Shown: positions 1 through 6,407, counted from the first letter of the stretch. The stretch is DNA of 9,645 nt from Desulfobacterales bacterium (GCA_030629475.1 DAOVOU010000048.1:1-9645), one strand, 5' to 3'. Notes: a model not told the origin generated them from the letters alone. Numbers and translations: made by a program.

Positions 1-1
1 C

Positions 2-385
2 TGTGCACCCCACTATTACAGGATTTTGAGGGAGCGGGCCCGTGAGGAAGGAAAGACCGTCACATTCAAGACCCACGGGCTGGATGCCGTAACCCGCGGT
101 TGTCTGGGCGGAACCAGTTTTTCTTTTATATCTAACACCGGCATCGTTCAGCCGTGTGGCTTTCTGGACCTCAACTGTGGCAGCGTAAAGAAGACACCCT
201 TCGGGGCTATCTGGAACGAATCAGAAATATTCAAGACCCTCAGAAACTACAACAACCTGAAAGGCAAATGCGGCAGATGCGAGTATCGGAAGGTATGCGG
301 AGGGTGTCGTGCCCGGGCCTATGAGGCTACAGGCGACTATCTTGCCGAAGAACCTCTATGTCTCTACCAGCCGAGAGGGACCTGA
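2..385 (+). CDS. ahbD: AhbD-like heme synthase, radical SAM/SPASM protein, 3' end only
   Basis: This is the C-terminal end of a radical SAM protein; the reading frame is open at the left edge (phase from base 2) and stops with TGA at 383-385. The visible part starts CAPHYYR and continues with TRGCLGGTSFSFIS and VQPCGFLD. It then has a SPASM-type cysteine cluster, CGRCEYRKVCGGC followed by a late Cys in EEPLCLY, which would bind auxiliary [4Fe-4S] clusters. The CAPHYYR and CLGG...QPCGF pattern is that of the heme radical SAM group (AhbC, AhbD, NirJ). In sulfate reducers and archaea AhbD converts Fe-coproporphyrin III to heme b by two oxidative decarboxylations in the cytoplasm. The radical SAM CxxxCxxC core lies outside the window, so AhbD is preferred over AhbC or NirJ only by resemblance. 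The SPASM heme-enzyme family call is firm; the exact member is less so. Confidence 0.68.
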   Translation, partial: CAPHYYRILRERAREEGKTVTFKTHGLDAVTRGCLGGTSFSFISNTGIVQPCGFLDLNCGSVKKTPFGAIWNESEIFKTLRNYNNLKGKCGRCEYRKVCGGCRARAYEATGDYLAEEPLCLYQPRGT

Positions 386-412
386 CCTTGCCTGTGCTCC
401 TGCCTGTGGTGC

Positions 413-441
413 TTGACGAAGTCCAGCTTTTATAGTATTTT
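413..441 (+). promoter_or_regulatory. Possible sigma70-type promoter for the CBS-domain gene
   Basis: TTGACG (413-418) is followed after 17 bp by TATTTT (436-441), matching the -35 and -10 consensus at 5/6 and 4/6. It lies 35 bp before the ATG of the CBS gene and just past the end of the upstream heme gene. TATAGT at 431 is a better -10 by sequence but sits only 12 bp from the -35. By-eye prediction only. Confidence 0.3.
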
Positions 442-475
442 TGAATAACAAGTCTTTGGAACAAGGAGAAAGGCC

Positions 476-1084
476 ATGCGCGTCCGGTCCTTAATGATCA
501 AAGATCCCATTACCATTTCAGATCGCACCTCAGTCCAGGAAGCGATTCACCTAATGCAAGCCAACTCCATCCGTCACCTTCCTGTGGTAGACGGATACAA
601 GAAGCTTTCAGGATGGGTCACCCTGTCAGACATGAAGCAGGGTCTTCTTCCTGCCATAGTCACCGGACTGTCGGTGGTAGACCTCATGATAAAGAACCCA
701 ATAACCATGCACCCCGATGCTGATGTTGAGACGGCTGCCCGGATTATTTATGAAAAGAAGATTGGTGGCATACCTGTTGTGGACGACGACGATAAAGTGG
801 TGGGCATTATTACGGTCACGGACATCCTGAACGCTTTTATCAACATTATGGGGCTTTTTACGCATGGCATCCGGCTTGATGTGAATGTGGGTGAGAAACC
901 GGACGGATTTGAAAAGGTCTCCCGTGTTATTCACGATCAAGGAGGCGAAGTGATCAGTGTTGGGATTGCCGCTCACAGAACCGATAAGAAAATCCATTAT
1001 TTTCGCCTGAAACAGTGCCCGGTGGAGCCAATTGTCAAGGCCCTTCAGGATAATGGGTATGAGGTGGTTTCATTTGCAGGGTAG
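476..1084 (+). CDS. CBS-pair plus ACT-like domain protein (AcuB-like)
   Basis: A 202-residue soluble protein. Residues about 1-58 and 66-122 are two CBS motifs, each opening with a basic-hydrophobic strand (VRSLMIKDPITI and VVDLMIKNPITM) and containing the typical IRHLPVVD and IGGIPVVD strands. Together they form one Bateman module, the kind that binds adenine nucleotides such as AMP, ATP or SAM. Residues about 130-202 resemble an ACT-like small-molecule-binding domain, as in AcuB-type proteins. There is no catalytic domain, so a sensory or regulatory role is inferred; the partner is unknown. The ATG is preceded by AAGGAG (463-468) at 7 bp spacing, which fixes the start. The 3' end overlaps the convergent sugar kinase gene by 15 bp. 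The gene is 90 bp downstream of the heme gene and may have its own promoter. Confidence 0.9.
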   Translation: MRVRSLMIKDPITISDRTSVQEAIHLMQANSIRHLPVVDGYKKLSGWVTLSDMKQGLLPAIVTGLSVVDLMIKNPITMHPDADVETAARIIYEKKIGGIPVVDDDDKVVGIITVTDILNAFINIMGLFTHGIRLDVNVGEKPDGFEKVSRVIHDQGGEVISVGIAAHRTDKKIHYFRLKQCPVEPIVKALQDNGYEVVSFAG

Positions 1085-1984
1085 CAGGGCATCCACATCT
1101 GCTTCACTCCCACTGAAGGGACCAACGCCTTCCAGCTTCAAGGCGGCCATAGCAGCCGCAAACCTTCCAGACATCTCCGGGGCAGCACCTTTCAATCTCT
1201 GATACAGATACCCGGCCATATAGGTATCACCGCACCCGGTTGGATCTTCTACCTTTCTCGGACTGCAACACGGAATCCTGTGTAAGGCCTGTTCAGCATA
1301 GACAAGTGACCCTCGGCTGCCCATGGTTATGATCACTTCCTTTGGACCAAGGGAGGCAAGTGCTGATGCTGCTCTGTCCACAATCTTCTGTCCCGAAAGG
1401 ATTAATACCTCTCTTTCATCTGCCTTTAGAATATCCACAAAGGCAAGCCCTTTTTTCTTTTCCGGCCAATCCTCCTCACTGACCGGTCCCACACGCGCCG
1501 GTCTTAGCATCCCCTGGACATCCAGCGAGACGATTCGTGCCCTGGTAGTTAGTTGTTTCAGGAGTCGGATGGGTATATCCTGGTTGGTCAAAGGACCGAC
1601 ATGGAATGAGGTCGCTGTAATCCCCTCCACGTCTTCTGGTGAGAACGGGGTCCCCACCGATCTGATTCGCTGAGTCCTATCATCCAATTCTTGCATACTA
1701 TACACATTTTCAAAGACCGATGAAGCGCCGCCCTCTTTACAAAAGACCTCAATTTTCTCGCCTTTCAGGTCACGGAGCAGAGGGGCCACGTCCCCTTTCG
1801 CCATTTTGGTCACAACGGCCACCTTCAGACCAAGTCTCCTTAAGGCCATGGATGTATAATATGCAGTACCGCCGGGGTTTACCCTTGTTGTCCGTCCTAC
1901 CCTTATGATGTCTCTCGTAATGTGACCGATAACGCAGACGTCAAAAGGAGTTGGGGATGCGTACATTTCCATCAATGCAACCAA
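1070..1984 (-). CDS. PfkB/ribokinase-family carbohydrate kinase
   Basis: A 304-residue cytoplasmic kinase of the PfkB (ribokinase) superfamily, which transfers phosphate from ATP to a sugar or nucleoside hydroxyl. N-terminal DVCVIGHITRD is the first beta strand, and NPGGTAYYTS (36-45) holds the conserved Gly-Gly of the substrate site. Residues 151-160 (IVSLDVQGML) and KADE (187-190) are typical internal motifs. DPTGCGD (247-253) is the second PfkB signature, with D253 as the expected catalytic base and a Cys in place of the usual Ala. The sugar cannot be named. The start is uncertain: TTG at 1984 has an AGAGGAG purine run just upstream (only 3-6 bp away depending on the pairing), while ATG at 1972 (MEMYASP) or 1966 has worse spacing. 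It follows the histidine kinase gene by 35 bp on the same strand and is probably co-transcribed. Its end overlaps the convergent CBS gene. Confidence 0.88.
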   Translation of the reverse strand: MVALMEMYASPTPFDVCVIGHITRDIIRVGRTTRVNPGGTAYYTSMALRRLGLKVAVVTKMAKGDVAPLLRDLKGEKIEVFCKEGGASSVFENVYSMQELDDRTQRIRSVGTPFSPEDVEGITATSFHVGPLTNQDIPIRLLKQLTTRARIVSLDVQGMLRPARVGPVSEEDWPEKKKGLAFVDILKADEREVLILSGQKIVDRAASALASLGPKEVIITMGSRGSLVYAEQALHRIPCCSPRKVEDPTGCGDTYMAGYLYQRLKGAAPEMSGRFAAAMAALKLEGVGPFSGSEADVDALLPCK

Positions 1985-2019
1985 ATGCTCCTCTGTCGGG
2001 TCAGTTTTCCGGAACCTAT

Positions 2020-3174
2020 CTACCAGGATTCCTTGACCAAAGTGAAATAGAAGGTTGCCCCCTTCCCCTTTTCAGACTTCACCCAGACCCTCCCACCGTG
2101 GTTATTCACAATCCTTTCAACGATTGGGAGGCCTAAACCTGTTCCTTCTTCATCATCTATCTCTCTCAACCGATGGAACATCTCAAATATTTTTCGGTGA
2201 TATTTCGGATCAATCCCGATGCCATTGTCCTTGAGATGAAACTTATGGAAGTCTCCACTGTCTTCGTATCCGATCTCGATCTTAGGATTCTTGGTACCGC
2301 GCGTAAACTTGATGGCATTCACAAGCAGGTTCTCAAAAACCTGATAGATCCTTTCTCCATCACAGTAGATCGTGGGAAGGTTGTCCCCCACAACAAGCTC
2401 TATTCCGTTTTCCTTCAGTCTGTGTTGGAGGGCAGAGACCACATTTTTTACTATCTCAACAGAGGGAACATCCCCAAAAGTAGAGACAACCCGGCCGATG
2501 CTTGACAATGCCAGAAGATCAGAGACCAATACCTCCATCCGCCGAGCACTGGTCTTGATCTGCTCAAGGTACCTCCGGCCCCTCTCCCCCAGTTTTTCTT
2601 CATAGTTCTTGAACAGGCGAGAAGAGAATCCCTGGATGGAAATAATGGGAGTTTTCAGGTCATGGGAGACAACATGGACAAAGTTCTTAAGCTCCTCATT
2701 TATCTTTCGGAGTTCTTCCTGTGCCCGCCTCCGCTCGGTGATATCCACGACGTTACCTAATATGGCAGGCCTTCCCTTGTACTCTATGAGGGTGTTTCTT
2801 CTTCTAATCCATATGGTTTCACCGTTTCTTGTCAGGCCTCTGGCCTCGTATTCCGATGGCGCATCTCCCCCCTTCAGCCTCTTTGCCCTGGTCTGGCTAG
2901 TCAGGGGCCTGTCCTCAGGATGGACCAGCTTCCAGCTCTGGATGCCTACCAACTCCTGCATTGGGTATTTATAAATCTCAGCAAGTGTGTTGTTGGCAAA
3001 TACGATCTTCTCGTTCTGGTCCACATAGATGCCGGTCAGAGAGTTTTCGACCAGAGTACTGTACTTTTTTTCGCTCTCCCTCAGCGCTTCTTCTGCCCGC
3101 TTGCGCTGAAGGGTTTCCTTTTCCAAGCCCTTGACCCTTTTTTCCAATTCTTCGTAAGTTGGTTTTTGCGCCAT
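2020..3174 (-). CDS. PAS-domain sensor histidine kinase, soluble
   Basis: A 384-residue protein with no transmembrane segment or signal peptide. An N-terminal coiled coil (about 1-38, rich in E, K and R) leads into a PAS domain (about 35-148) ending in the DITERRRAQEEL linker. HisKA follows, with the phospho-acceptor H171 in VVSHDLKTP. The HATPase_c domain has an N-box ENLLVNAIKF (281-290), G1 box DNGIGI (316-321) and G2 box GTGLGL (344-349). All motifs for autophosphorylation look intact. There is no receiver domain, and no response regulator lies in this window, so the partner is elsewhere. The signal is unknown; a cytosolic ligand or redox cue through PAS is plausible. The start is well supported: GGAGG (3184-3188 on the reverse strand) sits 9 bp before the ATG. 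It lies 85 bp downstream of the permease remnant. Confidence 0.93.
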   Translation of the reverse strand: MAQKPTYEELEKRVKGLEKETLQRKRAEEALRESEKKYSTLVENSLTGIYVDQNEKIVFANNTLAEIYKYPMQELVGIQSWKLVHPEDRPLTSQTRAKRLKGGDAPSEYEARGLTRNGETIWIRRRNTLIEYKGRPAILGNVVDITERRRAQEELRKINEELKNFVHVVSHDLKTPIISIQGFSSRLFKNYEEKLGERGRRYLEQIKTSARRMEVLVSDLLALSSIGRVVSTFGDVPSVEIVKNVVSALQHRLKENGIELVVGDNLPTIYCDGERIYQVFENLLVNAIKFTRGTKNPKIEIGYEDSGDFHKFHLKDNGIGIDPKYHRKIFEMFHRLREIDDEEGTGLGLPIVERIVNNHGGRVWVKSEKGKGATFYFTLVKESW

Positions 3175-3259
3175 TAGAAAACCCCTCCAATTGTCCCTAT
3201 CCGGTTTCCGGGCCTCTTGAAAAGTGACTTCTCACAAAGTCCGGGTATTTGTTGATGAG

Positions 3260-3909
3260 TCAGCCAAAGATATTCACAATGTATCTCAAAGAAAGAAACA
3301 AAACAACCAGGGCGAGTATCAGTTTTATGGCCTTGGCAGACATATACTTTTGTACCCTTGCACCACAATACATGCCCAGAAAACCCCCAGCACCGAAAAG
3401 AGCCCCCAGCGTCCAGTCAGGGGCGATTGCCAATCCAGTGTGAGCATAAATGGGAGCTATCATGGTGTAGAAAACCACCCCCGCAATTGACGTCAAGAAG
3501 GTCCCGAGCAGTGCAGCGCCTGCTATGGTATAAACCGGAAGGCCGAAAATCGCTACCTGATTCTAGACCTTTTCTCATCAGGGTAGACCTTTCCTTGAAT
3601 CTCTCCTCAAGTACCTTGGTTTTCATCTTTTTTGCGGTTGCCTTTTCTGTCAAATCGTAGAGGAGCCTGATACCACGCCATTCTCCCTTCTTTGATGTAT
3701 CTGTAAACGCCACTTGGGATAGCAACAATATTGTAAACCAGATTTGTAGGACTAACCGAAGGGCTGGTAAACCCAAGCACGCTGACTTGAAAAGGGAGTA
3801 GCAGAAAGGCTCCTGACACACCACCCATTGAGGTAAAAAAGGAGACCACAAAGGCAACAATGAACGGGATTAGGGGAAAGACATCAACCCCTGAGGTCGG
3901 GAAGTGCAT
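3260..3909 (-). pseudogene. TauE/SafE (TSUP) family permease, broken by two frame changes
   Basis: Three pieces of one TSUP-family permease lie in order on the minus strand in three different frames. The first (3909 to about 3673) starts at ATG and reads SFFTSMGGVSGAFLLLPFQ and on to GVYRYIKEGRMAW. The second (about 3670 to 3570) reads GIRLLYDLTEKATAKK and on to STLMRKGLE. The third (about 3559 to 3260) reads VAIFGLPVYTIAGAALLGT through GVVFYT and GALFGAGGFLGMYCGARVQ to a TGA stop. Compared with what I know of the family, about 40 residues are missing at the first junction (the helix and the DPRAFK-like loop) and about 50 at the second (including a glycine-rich IGGG helix). The cause therefore looks like two out-of-frame internal deletions rather than point indels. 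TSUP proteins export sulfite, sulfoacetate and related anions across the inner membrane; this copy should not make a full-length product. Confidence 0.8.
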
Positions 3910-3930
3910 AAGTCACCACCTATTTCTGTC

Positions 3931-3993
3931 GTCCCTACAGGACTTTTGTATTTGTGTTCAACTCATCCCGGCTCAGATGTCCCTAACGGGACA
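3931..3993. repeat. Two REP-like palindromes with a shared GTCCCTA...GGAC core
   Basis: GTCCCTACAGGAC (3931-3943) and TGTCCCTAACGGGACA (3978-3993) are two small palindromes of the same type, 34 bp apart, just upstream of the broken permease. The second has a 6-bp stem and a 4-nt loop. They resemble paired extragenic palindromes of the REP type; no transposase gene is in view. Confidence 0.55.
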
Positions 3994-4046
3994 AATAACG
4001 GCATCCTTCATTTTCGCCACAAAGTAGTTTATACCTATTAACTAAC

Positions 4047-4074
4047 CAGTGTTCAGGTTTCAGTGTTCAGGTTT
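4047..4074. repeat. 14-bp perfect tandem duplication (CAGTGTTCAGGTTT)
   Basis: CAGTGTTCAGGTTT occurs at 4047-4060 and again immediately at 4061-4074. A third partial copy, CAGTGTTCAGG, lies at 4124-4134. The sequence CAGGTTTCAGGT at 4068-4079 is, with one mismatch, the reverse complement of ACCTGACACCTG at 4101-4112, so the block can fold into a hairpin. Confidence 0.75.
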
Positions 4075-4202
4075 CAGGTCTTGCTTTTTCAGTTTCTGAC
4101 ACCTGACACCTGGTGCCTGGTTTCAGTGTTCAGGCCCTGCCCCGGTAATTTGCTGGGCCGGGGTTTCAGATCTTGCGTTTCTCGCTCTTGACACCTGACA
4201 CC
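4071..4202. repeat. Two diverged 40-bp direct repeats
   Basis: Segments 4071-4110 and 4163-4202 are the same length and match at 32 of 40 positions by my count. Both begin GTTTCAG and end TGACACCTGACACC. Between them lies a GC-rich inverted repeat, CCCCGG (4140-4145) and CCGGGG (4158-4163). No T-run follows it, so it is not called as a terminator. Confidence 0.6.
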
Positions 4203-4216
4203 TGACACCTGACACC
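4189..4216. repeat. Four tandem copies of TGACACC
   Basis: Four perfect 7-bp units run from 4189 to 4216. Two further copies lie at 4097-4110 within the first 40-bp repeat. Confidence 0.9.
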
Positions 4217-4387
4217 AAAAAGTACGAACAAAAGAATTTATCTCTTGGCGCCCGCATTCTTGAAAAGTGTAAACCGAGGAATGAAGGATGCCTAAAATAT
4301 TATGTTAAGCCTTACCTTGACGTTGTCCCGGGGGTCTGGCTGGGGGTGTTGACTTCATACCTCCTGAAATGGTAAACGAAAACCGGA

Positions 4388-5305
4388 ATGAACAATTTCC
4401 AAAAGCTTGCCTTAGATGATACCTTCCGATTTTCTTGCCACCCGGGCATCGAGTGTTTCAATCGCTGCTGCTGGGACCTGAATCAATGCTTGACCCCGTA
4501 CGATATCCTCCGCCTGAAAAATGGGTTGAAGCTCTCCTCCGGAGAGTTCCTGAAACGCTACACCACGCATCACATAGGCCCAGGGTCTGGTCTACCGGTA
4601 GTCACCCTCGGGCCTGCCCGCCAGTGCCGTGTACGCCGGCATTGTAGTTCCCCTGCGAGCGAGGCGTCCTGCCCGCCATTGCCAGAGGTGCCGGCACATA
4701 AGCTGAATGCTGTCTCAGGCGTCGGCAGGCGGGTGGCAGGCGGGATGCTGGAGCATGAAAACCTGAGTTGTCCGTTTGTGAGCAAAGCGGGCTGTATGGT
4801 CTACCCGGATAGACCAGGCTCTTGCCGCATCTATCCCCTCGCCCGGATAATACAAAGAAAGCCAAATCAGCACACCTACGAGGAATTCCACATCGTGATC
4901 AAGGAGCCGCACTGTCTCGGTTTTAACGAATCAAAGGAATGGACGGTCAGGGAGTGGAAACAAAGCCAGGAAGTTAGCCTCTATAATGAGATGAATGACT
5001 TGCTAATGGACATCATATCCCTAAAAAACAGAAGTGGCAGAAAAAGACTGAGTCACAAAGAAAACGAATTGTTCTATTTGGCCTGTTACGACCTTGACAG
5101 ATTCAGAGACCTTGTCTTTGAAAAAAGGCTTTGGGAGGCCCATCCTGTTGAAGAGGAAGTCATTAAAGGCATGGAAAAAGATGACGTCGCATTAATGCGG
5201 TTTGGTATTGAATGGATCAAGGGCAGGCTGTTTGGAGACATAAGAGACATAAAAGATAATCACGAAAGCACGAAAAGACGAAAGCACGAAAGAAACAAAG
5301 ATTGA
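4388..5305 (+). CDS. YkgJ-family cysteine-cluster protein with repeat-derived insert and tail
   Basis: A 305-residue protein of the YkgJ family (zinc/iron-chelating, CxxxCC type). Conserved cysteines are visible at 17, 23, 27-28 and 34 (SCHPG, ECFNRCCWD, QC) and again at 128, 136 and 146 (SCPFVS, AGC, RPGSCRIYPL). These would form a metal site; the cellular role of the family is unknown. Residues 76-119 are foreign to the family: exactly 44 codons, encoded by two nested 66-bp palindromic elements, between PVVTLG and MLEHENLSCPF, which normally lie close together. The last 17 residues (from K289) are encoded by the left terminal repeat of another element, which also carries the stop codon. The frame stays open throughout, so a product may still be made. 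The ATG has only a weak upstream site (CCGGA). No partner in the neighbourhood suggests a pathway. Confidence 0.82.
   Translation: MNNFQKLALDDTFRFSCHPGIECFNRCCWDLNQCLTPYDILRLKNGLKLSSGEFLKRYTTHHIGPGSGLPVVTLGPARQCRVRRHCSSPASEASCPPLPEVPAHKLNAVSGVGRRVAGGMLEHENLSCPFVSKAGCMVYPDRPGSCRIYPLARIIQRKPNQHTYEEFHIVIKEPHCLGFNESKEWTVREWKQSQEVSLYNEMNDLLMDIISLKNRSGRKRLSHKENELFYLACYDLDRFRDLVFEKRLWEAHPVEEEVIKGMEKDDVALMRFGIEWIKGRLFGDIRDIKDNHESTKRRKHERNKD
4613..4744. repeat. 66-bp palindromic element (outer copy), interrupted by a second copy
   Basis: Bases 4613-4667 (55 bp) and 4734-4744 (11 bp) together make one 66-bp element that starts CCTGCCCGCC and ends GGCAGGCGGG. It is split by a second 66-bp element at 4668-4733. 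Joined, the outer copy matches the intergenic copy at 5337-5402 in about 46 of 66 positions by my count. It begins on a codon boundary of the YkgJ-family gene, and the whole 132-bp insertion keeps the frame. Confidence 0.8.
4668..4733. repeat. 66-bp palindromic element (inner copy)
   Basis: It runs from CCTGCCCGCCATTGCC to GGCAGGCGGG, with ends that are imperfect inverted repeats of each other. It is the same length as the intergenic copy at 5337-5402 and matches it at about 51 of 66 positions by my count. It lies inside the outer copy, near position 55 of that element, with no clear target duplication beyond a T on each side. Confidence 0.85.
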
Positions 5306-5536
5306 ACGGGGAAAATGACAAATTGCAAAGCCCAAACCTGCCCGCCATTGCCATCCGTGCTGGCATTTTCGCTGTATGCTGTGCGTGGCGATGGCAGGCG
5401 GGGTTCAAAGGAATACGACGTGCCAAAGTTCAAGGGGAAGAAAGCTTGGTATTTTGTCATTGGCATTTGATTTGTCACTTGAACTTCGGGACTTGATTTC
5501 GTGTTTTCGTACTTTCGTGTTTTCGTGATTATCTTT
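5252..5536. repeat. 285-bp MITE-like element with 40-bp terminal inverted repeats
   Basis: The left arm (5252-5291) and right arm (5497-5536) are inverted copies matching at 36 of 40 positions; both consist of CACGAAA-type units next to GATAAT or ATTATC. There is no ORF of note inside. The left arm is translated as the C-terminus of the YkgJ-family gene, and the right arm ends 2 bp before the GGAGG of the SDR gene. A 66-bp palindromic element sits inside at 5337-5402. The size and terminal repeats suggest a non-autonomous mobile element; no transposase is visible. Confidence 0.65.
5337..5402. repeat. 66-bp palindromic element (intergenic copy)
   Basis: It starts CCTGCCCGCCATTGCC and ends GGCGATGGCAGGCGGG. 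The two 16-bp ends match as inverted repeats at 13 of 16, and the three differences are all transitions that leave G-U pairs in RNA. It is the same family and exact length as the two copies inside the YkgJ-family gene. Confidence 0.85.
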
Positions 5537-5538
5537 GT

Positions 5539-5543
5539 GGAGG
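5539..5543 (+). promoter_or_regulatory. Ribosome-binding site GGAGG setting the SDR start
   Basis: GGAGG lies 6 bp before a GTG at 5550. That GTG gives the usual SDR N-terminus (MELKGKVALV), so it is preferred over the in-frame TTG at 5535, which lies upstream of this site. Confidence 0.8.
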
Positions 5544-5549
5544 TCATGG

Positions 5550-6371
5550 GTGGAACTCAAGGGAAAAGTGGCACTGGTACTGGGCGCTATCAAGGGGATT
5601 GGGAAAGGGATCGGGCTTGCCCTGGCCAGAGAAGGGGTCAAGGTGGCGCTGAACTATTACGACTGGGAGGAATCTCTGGGGCAGATGAAGCAAGATTTTG
5701 AAGAGGTGGGCGCGGACTATCTTGTTGTCAGGACAAACCTGCTTGATACAGACAAGATCTCCTCCCTTGTTGACAAGGTCATAACCCGGTTCGGTCGTCT
5801 TGACATCCTGATCAACAACATAGAGCGGGGGGGATGGCCGGTGGTGCACGGAGCTTATGTTCGTGAACAATGGGACCTGGAAATGGCCACAACGCTCCGG
5901 GCAAAATGGTGGGTTTACAGTTCGGCCCTTCCCCATCTTAAGGCCTCCGGGGATGGCGTGGTGGTTAATATATCATCCATTGCAGGATTCATTGGCAGAA
6001 CAGGCCCGGCAGGACGGGTCTTTAACGACGGATATGCAGCAGCAAATAGAGCGGTGTCATCATTTACCGAGACGTGGGCACGAGAAGCTGCACCAGAAGT
6101 CAGGGTCAACGAAGTCATGCTCGGATTCTTTGAGACTCGCCATGGCCCTCAAACCCGGGGGTGGGGTCTGCTGACCGAAGTACAGCGCAACGAAATCATA
6201 GACCATACCCTGCTTCAACGAATCGGCACGATTGAAGATGTGATAAAAGCGGTACTCTTTGTGATTCGGGATGCACCCTTCATGACGGGCAGTATACTCC
6301 GGCTCGACGGCGGTTATCTTCTGGGCGGAGAATATTCAGAGCCCATGCCAACACCGGTTGAGCCGGTTTAG
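5550..6371 (+). CDS. Short-chain dehydrogenase/reductase with altered catalytic motif
   Basis: A 273-residue classical-length SDR with a Rossmann fold. The nucleotide motif is GAIKGIG (12-18); NYYDW follows the second strand, where coenzyme preference is set. LDILINNIE (85-92) replaces the usual NNAG. ISS (141-143) provides the catalytic serine. The active-site Tyr is Y162, but the motif reads YAAAN, so the lysine four residues later, needed to orient the cofactor and lower the Tyr pKa, is Asn166. C-terminal MTGSILRLDGG is typical. The protein may therefore be a non-enzymatic or altered family member; the substrate is unknown. The start is GTG with GGAGG upstream. The last residues (PVEPV) and the stop codon fall inside a 9-bp tandem repeat. 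It is followed 210 bp later by the ABC importer genes; a functional link is possible but not shown. Confidence 0.88.
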   Translation: MELKGKVALVLGAIKGIGKGIGLALAREGVKVALNYYDWEESLGQMKQDFEEVGADYLVVRTNLLDTDKISSLVDKVITRFGRLDILINNIERGGWPVVHGAYVREQWDLEMATTLRAKWWVYSSALPHLKASGDGVVVNISSIAGFIGRTGPAGRVFNDGYAAANRAVSSFTETWAREAAPEVRVNEVMLGFFETRHGPQTRGWGLLTEVQRNEIIDHTLLQRIGTIEDVIKAVLFVIRDAPFMTGSILRLDGGYLLGGEYSEPMPTPVEPV

Positions 6372-6407
6372 CCCGTTTGGCCGGTTGAGCCGGTTGAGCC
6401 CGTTTAG
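6354..6407. repeat. Six-unit 9-bp tandem array crossing the SDR stop codon
   Basis: Six contiguous 9-bp units, variants of CCGGTTGAG, CCGGTTTAG and CCCGTTTGG, run from 6354 to 6407. The SDR stop codon TAG is the end of the second unit (6369-6371), so the last residues of the protein are repeat-encoded. Confidence 0.85.

Larger units (their letters stand above)
4000..4292. repeat. 293-bp repeat-filled block bounded by 13-bp perfect inverted repeats
   Basis: GGCATCCTTCATT (4000-4012) is repeated exactly in inverted form at 4280-4292. The DNA between is non-coding and made mostly of internal repeats: tandem 14-mers, a diverged 40-bp direct repeat and a TGACACC array. The structure resembles a small non-autonomous element, but no target-site duplication is obvious. 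It fills most of the 478-bp gap between the permease remnant and the YkgJ-family gene. Confidence 0.45.

Noticed and set aside
626..997. Minus-strand open frame opposite the CBS gene
   Set aside because: It lies fully within a clear CBS-domain gene and its translation shows no domain; an antisense shadow.
4140..4163. Rho-independent terminator from CCCCGG/CCGGGG
   Set aside because: The stem is only 6 bp with a 12-nt loop and there is no U-run; it sits between two 40-bp repeat modules.
4047..4216. CRISPR-like array from repeated short motifs
   Set aside because: Units are 7-14 bp, mostly directly tandem, with no regular unique spacers and no cas genes nearby.
4317..4378. Promoter for the YkgJ-family gene from TTGACG (4317) or TTGACT (4349)
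   Set aside because: No acceptable -10 hexamer occurs at 16-18 bp from either site.
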